Assembly: GCA_022793065.1 (NCBI GenBank)
Contig: JAAWCE010000033.1
Span: 1-64,000 of the forward strand
Source of the DNA: Lachnospiraceae bacterium
GTDB taxonomy: Bacteria > Bacillota > Clostridia > Lachnospirales > Lachnospiraceae
DNA length: 64,000 nt
Reading direction: 5' to 3'
Shown here: positions 9,801 to 18,571 of the stretch, piece after piece
Numbering within the stretch: the stretch's first letter is position 1
How the letters are laid out: every line of letters begins with the position of its first letter
Position numbers and translations under genes: made by a program
The notes under the pieces: model-generated
What the model was told of the DNA's origin: nothing
Seen by the model: only the letters and a program-made list of their open reading frames with translations
Databases searched by the model: none

Positions 9801-10294
9801 TTGTTTCTGCGGCGTTGATGCAGATGGAAGAGGTTGTAAATGTGACGGTAAATCAGGATACTATGAAGCGCATCGGCAATATGATGGCAAGTTTGGATAT
9901 AATTGTGGCAGTGGTGATTTTATGTGCAGCGGGACTGGCGTTTATCGTACTGTATAATTTGACCAATATCAATATTACAGAACGCATTAGAGAGATTGCA
10001 ACCATTAAAGTATTGGGTTTTTATAAGAAGGAGACCGCATCCTATGTGTTTCGGGAAAATCTTTTGCTGACCGGAATGGGAACGGCAGCAGGTCTTTTGC
10101 TGGGAATTTTTCTGCACAGGTTTGTCATGAGTGAGATTCAGGTGGATTTAATGAATTTTGACGTTTATGTAAAACCTATAAGTTATTGTTACAGCGCGGT
10201 GCTGACCATAATTTTTGCATGGTTTGTGGACAAAGTTATGGAAGGAAAACTGGAGAGAATCAGCATGACGGAATCATTAAAAAGTGTGGATTAA
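6875..10294 (+). CDS. FtsX-type ABC permease with long internal coiled coil
   Basis: This 1139-residue permease partner of the preceding ATPase has an N-terminal helix (about 25-47), an extracytoplasmic MacB-like core (about 50-250), and an uninterrupted heptad-rich coiled coil (about 255-563) built from Ala-Glu-Leu-Ala-(Asp/Glu)-Gly units. A first FtsX membrane block follows (about 600-715), then a second helix plus external domain (about 755-990) and a second FtsX block with the ITERIREIATIKVLG motif. The double FtsX layout is normal for Firmicute permeases of about 800 residues. The extra ~300 residues are the coiled coil, which would project outward like a stalk. The underlying DNA is a degenerate repeat of the codons for LAEGE/LADAK and may vary in length. 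Confidence 0.9.
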   Translation: MVRKSVKGTLIQKSTFREIRSSFGRFMAIFAIVALGVGFFAGLTVAKSAMMLTVKDYLNQHAFYDLRLISTVGFDRENAAELAGEADAVESAVSFDILYHMGDGNQGVVKAYSMTQQVNTLKLLSGRLPQESNECLVDSKLFPDSAVGSVIYLSEDNKEEDLEHFAFTEYTIVGTVQSPLYLQYERGNTSLGTGRLDGFVYMPRDGFDVEYDTEIYVRFEREYALYSKEYNEFIDKLEPQWKVFAQQAANRRYGRILDEAERELADAEQEFAEKKAEGEAELAEGAMTLADARRELAEGEQALEDAKAELTDGERTLEEKERELREAYVTIAEKEQELADAKETIAEKEEELRKGEEELAEGKRQWEKGDEALEAGKREVAQRQAELAEQAKQLAEQKQGLQAAAFAGLISEQELAAGLLVIEEGERIIAAYEVQLDQAVLELEEGDSQLAKAWEEIQEGERQLAEGRQALADGKAELAEGEKALADAGTELAEGEEAIEEAKAELAEGRETLREKEVELADGKKEYEEGEQEYEDALKEFEEKIGEAETELADARDELSKLEEPEIYVLGRDANVGYVCFENDADIVAGIANIFPLFFFLVAALVCITTMNRMVEEQRTQIGVLKALGYGEAAIMSKYMTYSGLAALTGCFVGYFVGTWGFPKVVWYGYGIMYQADPIAYLFDWKLAVISLAVSLLCSMGTTWLSCRVELAQVAAVLMRPKAPKAGKRVFLERIPFLWKRLGFLRKVSLRNIFRYKKRLFMMVVGISGCTALLVTGFGIKDSIGDVARMQFEEIQTFDLSASLQDSVDEGMLETLRGLEEAGVDSFTCVMEKNMDFVGETAVESVILITGTAEEMPNFVNFHTENGDLIPYPELGEAVISDKLAREYHVRAGEQITLRDEDMRTFSVTVAAVYENYIYDYVHVSEETWREQMGEEPEKKTVYFKLSEEPFDIEGEALAEGDGFALKGASAAAAHVVSAALMQMEEVVNVTVNQDTMKRIGNMMASLDIIVAVVILCAAGLAFIVLYNLTNINITERIREIATIKVLGFYKKETASYVFRENLLLTGMGTAAGLLLGIFLHRFVMSEIQVDLMNFDVYVKPISYCYSAVLTIIFAWFVDKVMEGKLERISMTESLKSVD

Positions 10295-10328
10295 TATATA
10301 GACCATTTAAGAAAGGATAAAGATAGAA

Positions 10329-11117
10329 ATGAAGTTTGATATGCATTGCCATACAAAAGAGGGGTCATTAGACGGCAAAGTGCCCATTGAGGAATTTATT
10401 GCCAGATTAAAAGAAAAGGGATTTGACGGAATGCTTGTCAGTGACCATGACTCATATAATGGATACAGGGAGTGGAAAAAAGTAAGAGAAAACTATAATG
10501 ATAACTTCCTGGTGCTGAAAGGTGTGGAATATGACACCATTGACGCAGGACATATTCTTGTAATTATGCCTGAGGGAGTCAAACTGAAGATTTTAGAGCT
10601 TCGGGGACTGCCGGTGCGTTTTCTCATCGAAATTGTTCATAAAAACGGCGGTATCTTAGGACCCGCCCATCCATGCGGTGAGAAGTACTTAAGTATTATC
10701 AATACCAGAAAATTCCGCAATCAGCTTGCGGTGATTGATAAATTCGATTTTCTGGAAGGGTTTAACTCCTGTGAAACCCCTGAGAGTAATCAGAAGGCAA
10801 TGGAGCTTGCCAGACAGTTTGACAAGCCTGTCTTCGGCGGCAGCGACGCCCATAAAGAGGACTGTGTGGGGTTGGGATACACAGAATTTAAGGAAGCAAT
10901 CTCCTGTGAATCCGATTTGATCGGCCTTATCAAAGAAAAGGGACGGGAGGCGGTTGCATGCGGCGGAGAATATTATGGCAAGACCACTAAGGACAAAATG
11001 GGAAAGGCAAATCGTCTGTTGGTAGAGTCATTCTGGTTCTATAATCACTTAGGAAGTATGTGGCGTTACAGAAGGCGGACACGGGAATTAAGAAAGTATT
11101 ACATTCGCTTAAAATAG
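10329..11117 (+). CDS. PHP-domain metal-dependent phosphoesterase
   Basis: This 262-residue protein has the PHP fold metal ligands in order: HCH at residues 6-8, SDHDS near 38, a Glu in KGVEYD, HPCG near 117 and GGSDAH near 170. PHP enzymes hydrolyse phosphomonoesters or small nucleotides with a trinuclear metal centre. Stand-alone members of this length include histidinol phosphatase-like and nucleoside 3',5'-bisphosphate phosphatases. Substrate is not deducible. An AAAGGA ribosome site precedes the ATG. It lies 34 bases after the permease gene, so it probably shares that transcript. Confidence 0.85.
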   Translation: MKFDMHCHTKEGSLDGKVPIEEFIARLKEKGFDGMLVSDHDSYNGYREWKKVRENYNDNFLVLKGVEYDTIDAGHILVIMPEGVKLKILELRGLPVRFLIEIVHKNGGILGPAHPCGEKYLSIINTRKFRNQLAVIDKFDFLEGFNSCETPESNQKAMELARQFDKPVFGGSDAHKEDCVGLGYTEFKEAISCESDLIGLIKEKGREAVACGGEYYGKTTKDKMGKANRLLVESFWFYNHLGSMWRYRRRTRELRKYYIRLK

Positions 11118-11203
11118 TGAAAAAATTACAAAATTATTGCAATTTTATGTTTTATTTTTCTGTAATTCATAAAATCTTAAGGTGCATTTTTCAAATAGTA
11201 TGC

Positions 11204-11279
11204 TATACTCAATATGTGGTTTTAGAATGACTGACCTTCTGAATGTATTCAAGAAACCGCATATTGAGTTTTTATTTTT
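11204..11279 (+). promoter_or_regulatory. inverted repeat with T-tract overlapping a -10 box, ahead of the sugar ABC operon
   Basis: A TATACT (11204-11209) is embedded in the left arm of a long imperfect hairpin. Arm CTCAATATG-T-GGTTT (11208-11222) pairs with AAACC-G-CATATTGAG (11254-11268), followed by TTTTTATTTTT. Read from upstream it is an intrinsic terminator for the PHP transcript. Read locally it places the -10 box and start point inside the arm. No convincing -35 is visible. Confidence 0.6.
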
Positions 11280-11300
11280 CCAGGAATGAGGTGTTAGATT

Positions 11301-13568
11301 ATGAAAAAAGAACTGGTACGACGTCTGGGGGCGTTTTCCTGCGCGCTTCTTGCGGCGCTGCCGCTTGTGTCCTGTGGCGACACGGATACGGTGGAACAGA
11401 AGGAATGGATTTATGTACCGGAATTTGTTTCCATTGAAGATGAAAATGTATCCTATTATGGTATGCAGATGGCGGGAAGCAATATTTATTATACTTCCTA
11501 TACATGGGATGAAGCGTCTGAGACCGGAACAAATAGTTTCTGCAAATATTCTCTGACGGACAGACAGGTGGAGACAATTCCCCTTGCATGGCCGGAGGGG
11601 AGCGAAGATATGAATATCAATTCGTTTTCTTTAGGGCAGGACGGCAGTATTTACACGGTTACATATGAGTACATGGAAAAAGAGGACGGTTCCTTGGATT
11701 CTCAACAAATTGTGTATAAATTTGACGCGCAGGGTAATATGGTATATTCGGAGGACTTGACAAAATGGTTGGAAGAGGATGAACAGAATTCCTATATTCG
11801 GACTATGGCGGCGGACGGTCAGGGGCGTCTCTATCTGTGTATGGAAAGTATGATTTTACTCTTTGACGCGGAGGGCGCGCAACAGGGTAAGATATCCATA
11901 GATACTGCAAACGGCTGGGTCAACGGCATGGGCAGAGGAAAAGACGGGAAAATGTACATAAATATGTACAATTACAATACCGGTGAAGGCATAAGCCAAA
12001 ATATCCTGATAGAACTTGACTTTGAAGGGCGTACCACGGGGAATGTCTACGAAAATTTCCCCAATGTCAACGGTGAGAAGATTACGCCGGGAGTAGAGAA
12101 GGACTTCTTGATCTATGACAACACCACTGTTTATGAATATGATCTGGCGACGCAGACAAAGGAAGAGGTGTTTGAATGGCTGGACAGCGATATTGACGGC
12201 AACACCGTGTCTGTGTGCGGTGCATTGGAGGACGGAAGATTTGTGGTGGTCTATGAGGACTGGCAGAATGACGACAGAGGAGTAGCGCTTTTGACCAAGA
12301 CTAAGAGCAGTCAGTTGGCACAGAAGGAAACCATTGTGATAGGGACTCTCTACGGAGGATCGGATCTCCAGTCCATGGCAGTGAAATTTAATAAGAGTAA
12401 CGATAAGTATCGTATCAGCATCAGGGACTATATGCCGGATGGCGAAGATTATGAAGCCAGGCTGAGAACAGGCATTACCAATATGAATAACGATGTTACA
12501 TCCAGAAATTGTCCGGACATATTGGATTTAAGCGGGGTAAATGTGGCGCAGTTATCAGCCAAAGGCCTTTTCGAGGATATGACGCCGTATCTGGAGAAGA
12601 GCAGTGTTCTCAGCCGGGAGGATTTTGTGGAGAATGTATTGACGGCATATACGTATCAGGATGTATTGGTGAGTATTCCAAAGAACTTTTCCATTCATAC
12701 CATGGTGGGCAGTAAAGACGATTTTGAGGGCAAGGACGGCTGGACCCTGGAAGAGATGGTTGCCTATGGGGAAGCGCATCCGGAGGCGGAGCTTTTTGAC
12801 GATATGCCCAAGGCGCAGATGATGAATTATATGATGGTATTTAATGAAGGCGCTTTTATTGACTGGTCTACGGGGGAGTGTAAGTTTGACAGCGATGAGT
12901 TTAAGAACCTCCTGAATTTCGTAAATCGTTTTCCCGACGAGGTTGACTACGCAGCCGGAGGCGCGTCAACACCCACCAGGATTCAGAATGGTGAAGTGCT
13001 GTTGGATATGACGGCAATTTCTAATTTTGAAGATGTACAGGTGCCCATAGAAGAGTTTCAGGGGAATGCTGCATTTATTGGTTTCCCTTTGGCAGACGGA
13101 CAGAGCGGGCATGCCCTTATAGCAGATCAGGCATGTGCAATTCTTGCGAAGTCTAATCATAAGGATGGTGCGTGGGCATTTATCGAAAGTTGGCTGACTG
13201 AGGAAGAAGGGAAGTATTCCTGGGGATTTCCGGTGTTGAAGAGTCAGTTGGATGAGAAGATAGCGGAAGCTACGAAAGTGGAGTACTATGAAAATGAGAA
13301 CGGAGAGATGGTAGCCTGGGAAGGCGGCAGCAGTGTGGAATATGAGGATGGCTGGTCCTATACTTACCATACCACCACACAGGAAGAAGTTGACATGGTA
13401 ATGGCTTTGATTGACGCGGCCCGTCCGGTTTCGTATAATTTCGGCAGCGAAGTCGTGAAAATCATAACCGAAGAGGCGGAGGCTTTTTATAAGGGGCAGA
13501 AGTCCGTGGACGAGGTGGCGAAAGTCATTCAGAGCCGGGTTAAGATGTATGTGGGTGAGAATAGTTAA
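11301..13568 (+). CDS. propeller-like/extracellular solute-binding lipoprotein (SBP 1)
   Basis: This 755-residue lipoprotein has signal peptide and lipobox LVSC with the lipidated Cys at residue 25. Residues about 40-335 consist of repeated strand-turn units of the type DGSIYTVTYE and DGQGRLYLCME, which reads like a beta-propeller. From about 342 the sequence is a family 1 solute-binding protein (sugar type), with an IVIGTLYGG strand and a CPDILDLSG hinge region. Ordinary family 1 binding proteins are about 430 residues, so the N-terminal half is an addition. It is the first gene of a long operon with two sugar permeases directly downstream. Ligand is probably an oligosaccharide, by family. 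The propeller may bind a polymer or partner. Confidence 0.88.
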   Translation: MKKELVRRLGAFSCALLAALPLVSCGDTDTVEQKEWIYVPEFVSIEDENVSYYGMQMAGSNIYYTSYTWDEASETGTNSFCKYSLTDRQVETIPLAWPEGSEDMNINSFSLGQDGSIYTVTYEYMEKEDGSLDSQQIVYKFDAQGNMVYSEDLTKWLEEDEQNSYIRTMAADGQGRLYLCMESMILLFDAEGAQQGKISIDTANGWVNGMGRGKDGKMYINMYNYNTGEGISQNILIELDFEGRTTGNVYENFPNVNGEKITPGVEKDFLIYDNTTVYEYDLATQTKEEVFEWLDSDIDGNTVSVCGALEDGRFVVVYEDWQNDDRGVALLTKTKSSQLAQKETIVIGTLYGGSDLQSMAVKFNKSNDKYRISIRDYMPDGEDYEARLRTGITNMNNDVTSRNCPDILDLSGVNVAQLSAKGLFEDMTPYLEKSSVLSREDFVENVLTAYTYQDVLVSIPKNFSIHTMVGSKDDFEGKDGWTLEEMVAYGEAHPEAELFDDMPKAQMMNYMMVFNEGAFIDWSTGECKFDSDEFKNLLNFVNRFPDEVDYAAGGASTPTRIQNGEVLLDMTAISNFEDVQVPIEEFQGNAAFIGFPLADGQSGHALIADQACAILAKSNHKDGAWAFIESWLTEEEGKYSWGFPVLKSQLDEKIAEATKVEYYENENGEMVAWEGGSSVEYEDGWSYTYHTTTQEEVDMVMALIDAARPVSYNFGSEVVKIITEEAEAFYKGQKSVDEVAKVIQSRVKMYVGENS

Positions 13569-13601
13569 GGGATGGAATAACATCCGGAATGAGGATGAAA
13601 A

Positions 13602-14573
13602 GTGAGTGAAAAGCAAAAAATCAGACAGCCGAAGGCAGGCCGTACCCATGAGAGAGCGTCCCGAAGACATGGGAGGGCAAACGAGCCGAAGAATCATATT
13701 AAAACAACCCGAAGAACGCGCAAGCTGAAAATAAGTTCGGGAGCCTTTCTGGCTCCCAGCTTTATCGGGGTGATGACGTTTTTTATCGTTCCTTTTCTGG
13801 TGGTGATTTATTATTCGATGGTAGATAATCCCATCAGCGGTAATTTTGTATTTCTGGATAATTTTGAGAGCATTGTACGCAATTCCGCATTTCGGCGGGC
13901 GGTCAACAATACCTTATCTTTTTCTGCCGTGGCGGTGCCTTTGGCGGTAGTGCTTTCGCTGTTGCTGGCAATTGTGCTGGAAGCAAAGCTGCCCTTCAGA
14001 AGTCAGTTCAGGACATTTTTTCTCAGTCCCATGATGGTGCCCGTGGCCTCCATTGTGCTTATTTGGCAAGTGATTTTCCATTATAACGGGGCATTAAATG
14101 AGGTGCTGGGGGTGTTTGGAGTGGATAAGATAGACTGGCTGAAATCAGATTATGCCTTGATTGTGGTGGTGATTTTATTTCTTTGGAAGAACCTGGGGTA
14201 TAATATGATTATGTTTATGGCGGCTCTGGCCAGTATTCCAAAGGATATTCTGGAGGTGGCCACATTGGAGAGCGCCACGCCTCTGCAGACATTTTTCCAT
14301 ATTAAAATAAGGTATCTGTCCTCTACGCTTTTATTTGTGACGATTATGTCCTTAATTAATTCCTTTAAGGTATTCCGGGAAGTATATCTGCTTACAGGGG
14401 ACTATCCATATGATTCCATTTACACATTGCAGCACTTTATGAACAATAAATTCAAATCGTTGGATTATCAGACATTGTCGGCGGCGGCAATTTTAATGTC
14501 TCTGGTGATGATTGTAATTATCGGAATTTTGTTTATCGCGGAGAATCGTTTTGGAAAGGATGTGGAAGGTTGA
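13602..14573 (+). CDS. sugar ABC transporter permease, MalF/UgpA type
   Basis: This 323-residue permease has a strongly basic N-terminal tail (about 40 residues of Arg/Lys/Thr) and then six hydrophobic helices. An EAA-type loop near residue 220 (LEVATLESATPLQTFFHI) docks to the ATPase. The start is GTG at 13602 with GAGG seven bases upstream. It follows the binding-protein gene by 33 bases, and its TGA overlaps the TTG start of the second permease. No dedicated ATPase is encoded nearby, so an ATPase shared between sugar transporters (MsmK-like) probably drives it. Confidence 0.92.
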   Translation: MSEKQKIRQPKAGRTHERASRRHGRANEPKNHIKTTRRTRKLKISSGAFLAPSFIGVMTFFIVPFLVVIYYSMVDNPISGNFVFLDNFESIVRNSAFRRAVNNTLSFSAVAVPLAVVLSLLLAIVLEAKLPFRSQFRTFFLSPMMVPVASIVLIWQVIFHYNGALNEVLGVFGVDKIDWLKSDYALIVVVILFLWKNLGYNMIMFMAALASIPKDILEVATLESATPLQTFFHIKIRYLSSTLLFVTIMSLINSFKVFREVYLLTGDYPYDSIYTLQHFMNNKFKSLDYQTLSAAAILMSLVMIVIIGILFIAENRFGKDVEG

Positions 14574-15541
14574 AAAAACAGAAAAAAAGTACATATGAGC
14601 TTCCATCAACCGGTTCTATGCAGCGTGGCCGAAATAAGACAGTCAGCGTTAAGCGCAGGAAAATGTGGAAGACAACAAAGATAGTCCTGGCAACTGTGGT
14701 GGCTGCAACATTTGCATTTCTGTTTCTGATGCCCATTATATTGACCATAACCAATTCCTTTATGTCGGCGTCGGAGATTTCGGCCAATTACGGTTCTGTC
14801 TTTGCTACCGATGCCAAAGGCGGGAAGGTGTACATATCGGAAAAAGTAAATTTAAAATTTATCCCTGATATGGTATCTTTTAGCCAGTACAATACGGTAT
14901 TGCTGAAAAGTCCGGAATATTTGCTGAAGTTCTGGAATTCCGTTATATTGGTGGGTCCCATTGTATTGTTCCAGTTGATTGTGGCGTCCCTGGCATCCTA
15001 TGGTTTTGCCAGGTATCGGGGAAGAATCCGGGAGATGATCTTCTTTATGTATATCATTCTGATGCTGATGCCCTATCAGGTCACATTGGTACCAAATTAT
15101 CTGGTCAGCGATTGGCTGAAACTATTGGATACCAACTGGGCTATCTGGCTGCCCGGTATCGTTTCTCCCTTTGCGGTGTTCCTTCTGACAAAATTCATGC
15201 GCAGAATACCGGAATCGGTGATGGAGGCTGCACAGATTGACGGCGCGGGAGAGTGGCAGATTTACAGGCGCATTTGTATGCCGCTGTGTAAAGGCGCCAT
15301 ATGTTCTGCAGCCATTTTGGTATTTATTGATTATTGGAATATGGTGGAACAGCCCTTGCTGCTTCTCACCGATGCGGAGATGCACCCCCTGTCAGTGTTT
15401 TTGAGTAAAATTAATGCGGGGGAAATCGGACTGGCGTTTGCGGTAGCTACAATCTATATGGTTCCGAGCCTGTTGATTTTTTTGTATGGGGAAGAGTATC
15501 TGGTGGAGGGAATCACTTACCAGGGCGGTATCAAGGGTTAA
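14570..15541 (+). CDS. sugar ABC transporter permease, MalG/UgpE type
   Basis: This is a 323-residue inner-membrane permease that pairs with the preceding one. It has a basic N-terminus, six helices, and the EAA loop PESVMEAAQIDGAGEWQIYRRI with the conserved EAA---G spacing. An extracytoplasmic loop of about 60 residues after the first helix is longer than usual for MalG-type proteins. It starts at TTG 14570, overlapping the upstream stop (TTGA), which indicates coupled translation. By family it forms a heterodimeric channel for a sugar with the 13602-14573 product. Confidence 0.92.
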   Translation: MKKQKKSTYELPSTGSMQRGRNKTVSVKRRKMWKTTKIVLATVVAATFAFLFLMPIILTITNSFMSASEISANYGSVFATDAKGGKVYISEKVNLKFIPDMVSFSQYNTVLLKSPEYLLKFWNSVILVGPIVLFQLIVASLASYGFARYRGRIREMIFFMYIILMLMPYQVTLVPNYLVSDWLKLLDTNWAIWLPGIVSPFAVFLLTKFMRRIPESVMEAAQIDGAGEWQIYRRICMPLCKGAICSAAILVFIDYWNMVEQPLLLLTDAEMHPLSVFLSKINAGEIGLAFAVATIYMVPSLLIFLYGEEYLVEGITYQGGIKG

Positions 15542-15572
15542 TAAGATCTATGGATAGAGGAGAGGAAAAGCT

Positions 15573-17348
15573 ATGAACGAGAACGGAACTAAGAGAAGGG
15601 ATTGGGTGAAGAATGCGGCGATTGTATTCCTGACAGTTATGTTGCTGCTGACTTTTTTCTCCCAGACCATTATGAATTATTCCCTGCCGGAGGTGGCCAC
15701 GCAGAACGTACAGTCGGGAACCATTACGGCTAAGATTCGAGGAACAGGAACGGTGGAGAGTGGTGACCCTTATGAGGTAAAAGTGACGGAGACCAGGCAG
15801 GTAGCCAGTGTGGCGGTCCATGCGGGAGATGTGGTTCAGAAAGGAGATATTCTTTTTTACCTTGAGGATAAGGACAGCGACGAGCTGAAAGCGGCTATAG
15901 AGGCGCTGGAAAAGGCGGAGAAGGATTATGAGACTGCGCTGCTCAGTACGGAATTAACGTCCACAGACATTCAGGCGGCGGAAAACGGTATTACCATAGA
16001 GGCATACAGGGAACAGATTTCCGCAAAGCAAAATGCTGTGAAAGCTGCGGAAAATGCTGTAAAAGCTGCGGAAAATGCCGTGAGGGATGCCGAGAAGGTA
16101 GTAAACGAAGTCACCGAAAGATATGAAGCCTTTAGTACACAGATTTCCATTGAACAGAACAGGAATGACGAGGGGGATTCGGATGAAAAGCGGGCCAGGG
16201 ATAAGGCCAGGGACGAATGGGCTGACGCGCAGAATAACCGCAGTGATATTCAGGGAGAACTGAATCGCATCTATGAAGGAATCGAGGCGATAAAATCGGA
16301 ATATCAGCCTAAAATTGATCAGGCCAATGCCGCCGGAAATGTGGAAGAGGCACAAAGACTTCAGTTGGAATTGGATGGAAAACTTGCCGGCGAGGGTCAA
16401 AGGGCGGCAGAATGTGAAAACAGACTGAAGGCTGCGGATGAAGATGTAAAGGTGAAGGAAGAGGCCAAGGATGCCGCCCAGGCAAGGCTGGAAGCCAAAA
16501 TGCAAAAAGATAAAGAGGACATTGTCAATAATCTCCAGTATCAGCAGGGCTTTGTAGCGGATGAGAAGAGGGATGCGGAAAGGACGCTGGCACAGAAGAA
16601 AGAAGAGGTGACGGACAGACAGAAGGACTTAGAAGACAGGCAGAAAGAGCTTACAGAGTTAAACGGGCAGATTGGCAGAGTATCCGGATTGCAGGATTTC
16701 CAGGATGCCATAGACAAGGCTCAGGAGACTGTGGATGAGTTAAAGGAGAAGTCCGTCGGCGCAACGATTACGGCGCCTATTTCCGGCACGGTGACAAAAC
16801 TGAATGTGGTGGCGGGGAACTCCACTTCCGCAGATACTCCCGTGGCGGTTATGCAGCCTGAGGGAAAAGGTTATACCTTAAGCTTTTCCGTGACCAATGA
16901 ACAGGCCAGAAGATTGTCTGTGGGAGACAGGGCCGATTTGGTCAATGCCTGGAGATATGACGATGTGACTGTAACACTTTCCAGCATTAAGCCGGATAAT
17001 ACGGATCCCAGCCAGAAGAAACTTCTGACGTTTGACGTCACCGGCAGCAGCGTCACCGCCGGGCAGTCCTTAAGCCTGTCCGTGGGGCAGAAGAGTGCAA
17101 ACTATGATTATATTGTTCCCAACAGCGCCATTCGTGAGGATAACAACGGCAAATTTATCTTGATTGTGGAATCTAAGTCAAGTCCTTTGGGAACCCGTTA
17201 TACCGCAAGTCGTGTGGATGTGGAGGTATTGGCAAGCGATGATACCCAATCTGCTATCAGCGCCGCCCTTTACGGCTATGAATTTGTAATTACTACGTCC
17301 ACCAAACCTGTAGAAGCAGGGAAGCTTGTTCGATTGGCTTCTAATTAA
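15573..17348 (+). CDS. HlyD/MacA-like membrane fusion (adaptor) protein
   Basis: This 591-residue protein has one N-terminal helix (about 14-33), a first half of a lipoyl-like barrel (about 50-100, VHAGDVVQKGDILFYLED), and a very long helical hairpin (about 105-395). The second lipoyl half follows (ATITAPISGTVTKLNVVAGN), then a beta-barrel with a proximal domain. This is the architecture of adaptors that link an ABC permease such as MacB to the envelope. In a Gram-positive cell it would act at the membrane/wall. Its placement inside a sugar-uptake operon, with a reduced MacB-like partner next, is unusual. The hairpin contains a tandem KAAENAV duplication around residue 160. Confidence 0.88.
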   Translation: MNENGTKRRDWVKNAAIVFLTVMLLLTFFSQTIMNYSLPEVATQNVQSGTITAKIRGTGTVESGDPYEVKVTETRQVASVAVHAGDVVQKGDILFYLEDKDSDELKAAIEALEKAEKDYETALLSTELTSTDIQAAENGITIEAYREQISAKQNAVKAAENAVKAAENAVRDAEKVVNEVTERYEAFSTQISIEQNRNDEGDSDEKRARDKARDEWADAQNNRSDIQGELNRIYEGIEAIKSEYQPKIDQANAAGNVEEAQRLQLELDGKLAGEGQRAAECENRLKAADEDVKVKEEAKDAAQARLEAKMQKDKEDIVNNLQYQQGFVADEKRDAERTLAQKKEEVTDRQKDLEDRQKELTELNGQIGRVSGLQDFQDAIDKAQETVDELKEKSVGATITAPISGTVTKLNVVAGNSTSADTPVAVMQPEGKGYTLSFSVTNEQARRLSVGDRADLVNAWRYDDVTVTLSSIKPDNTDPSQKKLLTFDVTGSSVTAGQSLSLSVGQKSANYDYIVPNSAIREDNNGKFILIVESKSSPLGTRYTASRVDVEVLASDDTQSAISAALYGYEFVITTSTKPVEAGKLVRLASN

Positions 17349-17372
17349 GAATAGAGGAAAATGAGGTAAGTG

Positions 17373-18548
17373 ATGAAGAAAATAGTACTGGGTATCAGTG
17401 GGGGCATTTCCTTTCTGGTTTTCCTGATTCTGCTATTCATAACAAACCATTTGTGCCACAGCCAGTTGTCCCAACAGGCAGCCGAACGGTGGGGCAATCC
17501 GAAAAATACTGCGCAGGTCAGTTGCTTTTTTTCGGTAGATGCGGGTATTTCAGAGGATTCCATCCTTGAATTTGAACATTCTATTGATAAGGCGCTGGCG
17601 GACGCCTCCGTGGTGCAGGAATCGGAAAATGCGGGCGCCAGACTTTGGGCGGATGCGTACAGCGCGGACGGCAAAATTACGATTTCCACCGATAAGGGAA
17701 GCATTTCGGCGGATGCTGTGGGGATTGGCGGTGATTTTTTCCTGTTCCATCCTGAGAGGCTTTTATATGGTTCCTATTTTTCGGGAAATGACTTGATGCA
17801 GGACTATTGTATTTTAGACGAGGATGCGGCGTGGCAATTGTTTGGTTCCTCCGATGTGGCGGGAATGATGGTAACGATCGGCGGACTGCCCCATATTGTG
17901 GCTGGTGTAATACACAGAGAGGACGGCCGTCTGGCAGAGGCGGCGGGGCTGGACAGCACTTTGGTGTATGTCTCTTATGAGACTCTTTCCGAATATGGTA
18001 AGAGTAACGGCATTAATCATTATGAAATAGTGATGCCAAATCCGGTTTCGGAATTTGCCTATCAATATATAAAGGATAATTTAGGTTCTGACGAAAAGAA
18101 CGTGGAGGTGGTGGAAAATACATCCCGCTATGGTTTTCTTTCAAGGTTGAAACTGCTTATGCAGTTCGGAACCCGATCTATGAACGGCAAAGCCATTATA
18201 TATCCTTTTTGGGAGAATATTGCCAGAGGATATGAAGATATTTTGGCAATACTGACATTGTTTGAGTTGTTGTTTCTGGCATATCCTGTAGTGCTTGCAC
18301 TGGTATTTTTTATCATCTGGTGGAGACACAAGGGCTGGACGCTGCGGGATGTACGGCTGAAGCTGCAGGATAAAGCGGAACGAGGCATGGAGAAGCTGCG
18401 TGCGCGCAGAAGCAAAGGCGCGTATGGAGATGAAACAGAAGAAGGTGGGATGCCCAAAGAAAAGAAAGTGAAAAAAAGGAAAAAGAAAACTGAGGACCTT
18501 GGATATCTTGAGAGACCCCAAAGGGGATGGAGAAGAAAAGGGCGATAG
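17373..18548 (+). CDS. reduced MacB-like membrane protein lacking the FtsX domain
   Basis: This 391-residue protein has an N-terminal helix (about 7-27) and an extracytoplasmic segment (about 30-285) with MacB periplasmic-core features (GIGGDFFLFHPERLLYGSYF, then CILDEDAAWQLFG and VTIGGLPHIVAGV). One further hydrophobic stretch follows (about 290-318), and the tail is extremely basic (KKEKKVKKRKKKT). A full MacB/FtsX permease has four helices. Here three are missing or merged, so it is unlikely to be a normal permease by itself. I chose ATG 17373 (GAGG six bases upstream) over an adjacent GTG. It sits between the adaptor and a second binding protein, which suggests one assembly. Confidence 0.75.
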   Translation: MKKIVLGISGGISFLVFLILLFITNHLCHSQLSQQAAERWGNPKNTAQVSCFFSVDAGISEDSILEFEHSIDKALADASVVQESENAGARLWADAYSADGKITISTDKGSISADAVGIGGDFFLFHPERLLYGSYFSGNDLMQDYCILDEDAAWQLFGSSDVAGMMVTIGGLPHIVAGVIHREDGRLAEAAGLDSTLVYVSYETLSEYGKSNGINHYEIVMPNPVSEFAYQYIKDNLGSDEKNVEVVENTSRYGFLSRLKLLMQFGTRSMNGKAIIYPFWENIARGYEDILAILTLFELLFLAYPVVLALVFFIIWWRHKGWTLRDVRLKLQDKAERGMEKLRARRSKGAYGDETEEGGMPKEKKVKKRKKKTEDLGYLERPQRGWRRKGR

Positions 18549-18571
18549 TTCAAATGCAGGGAGGAGTCATT

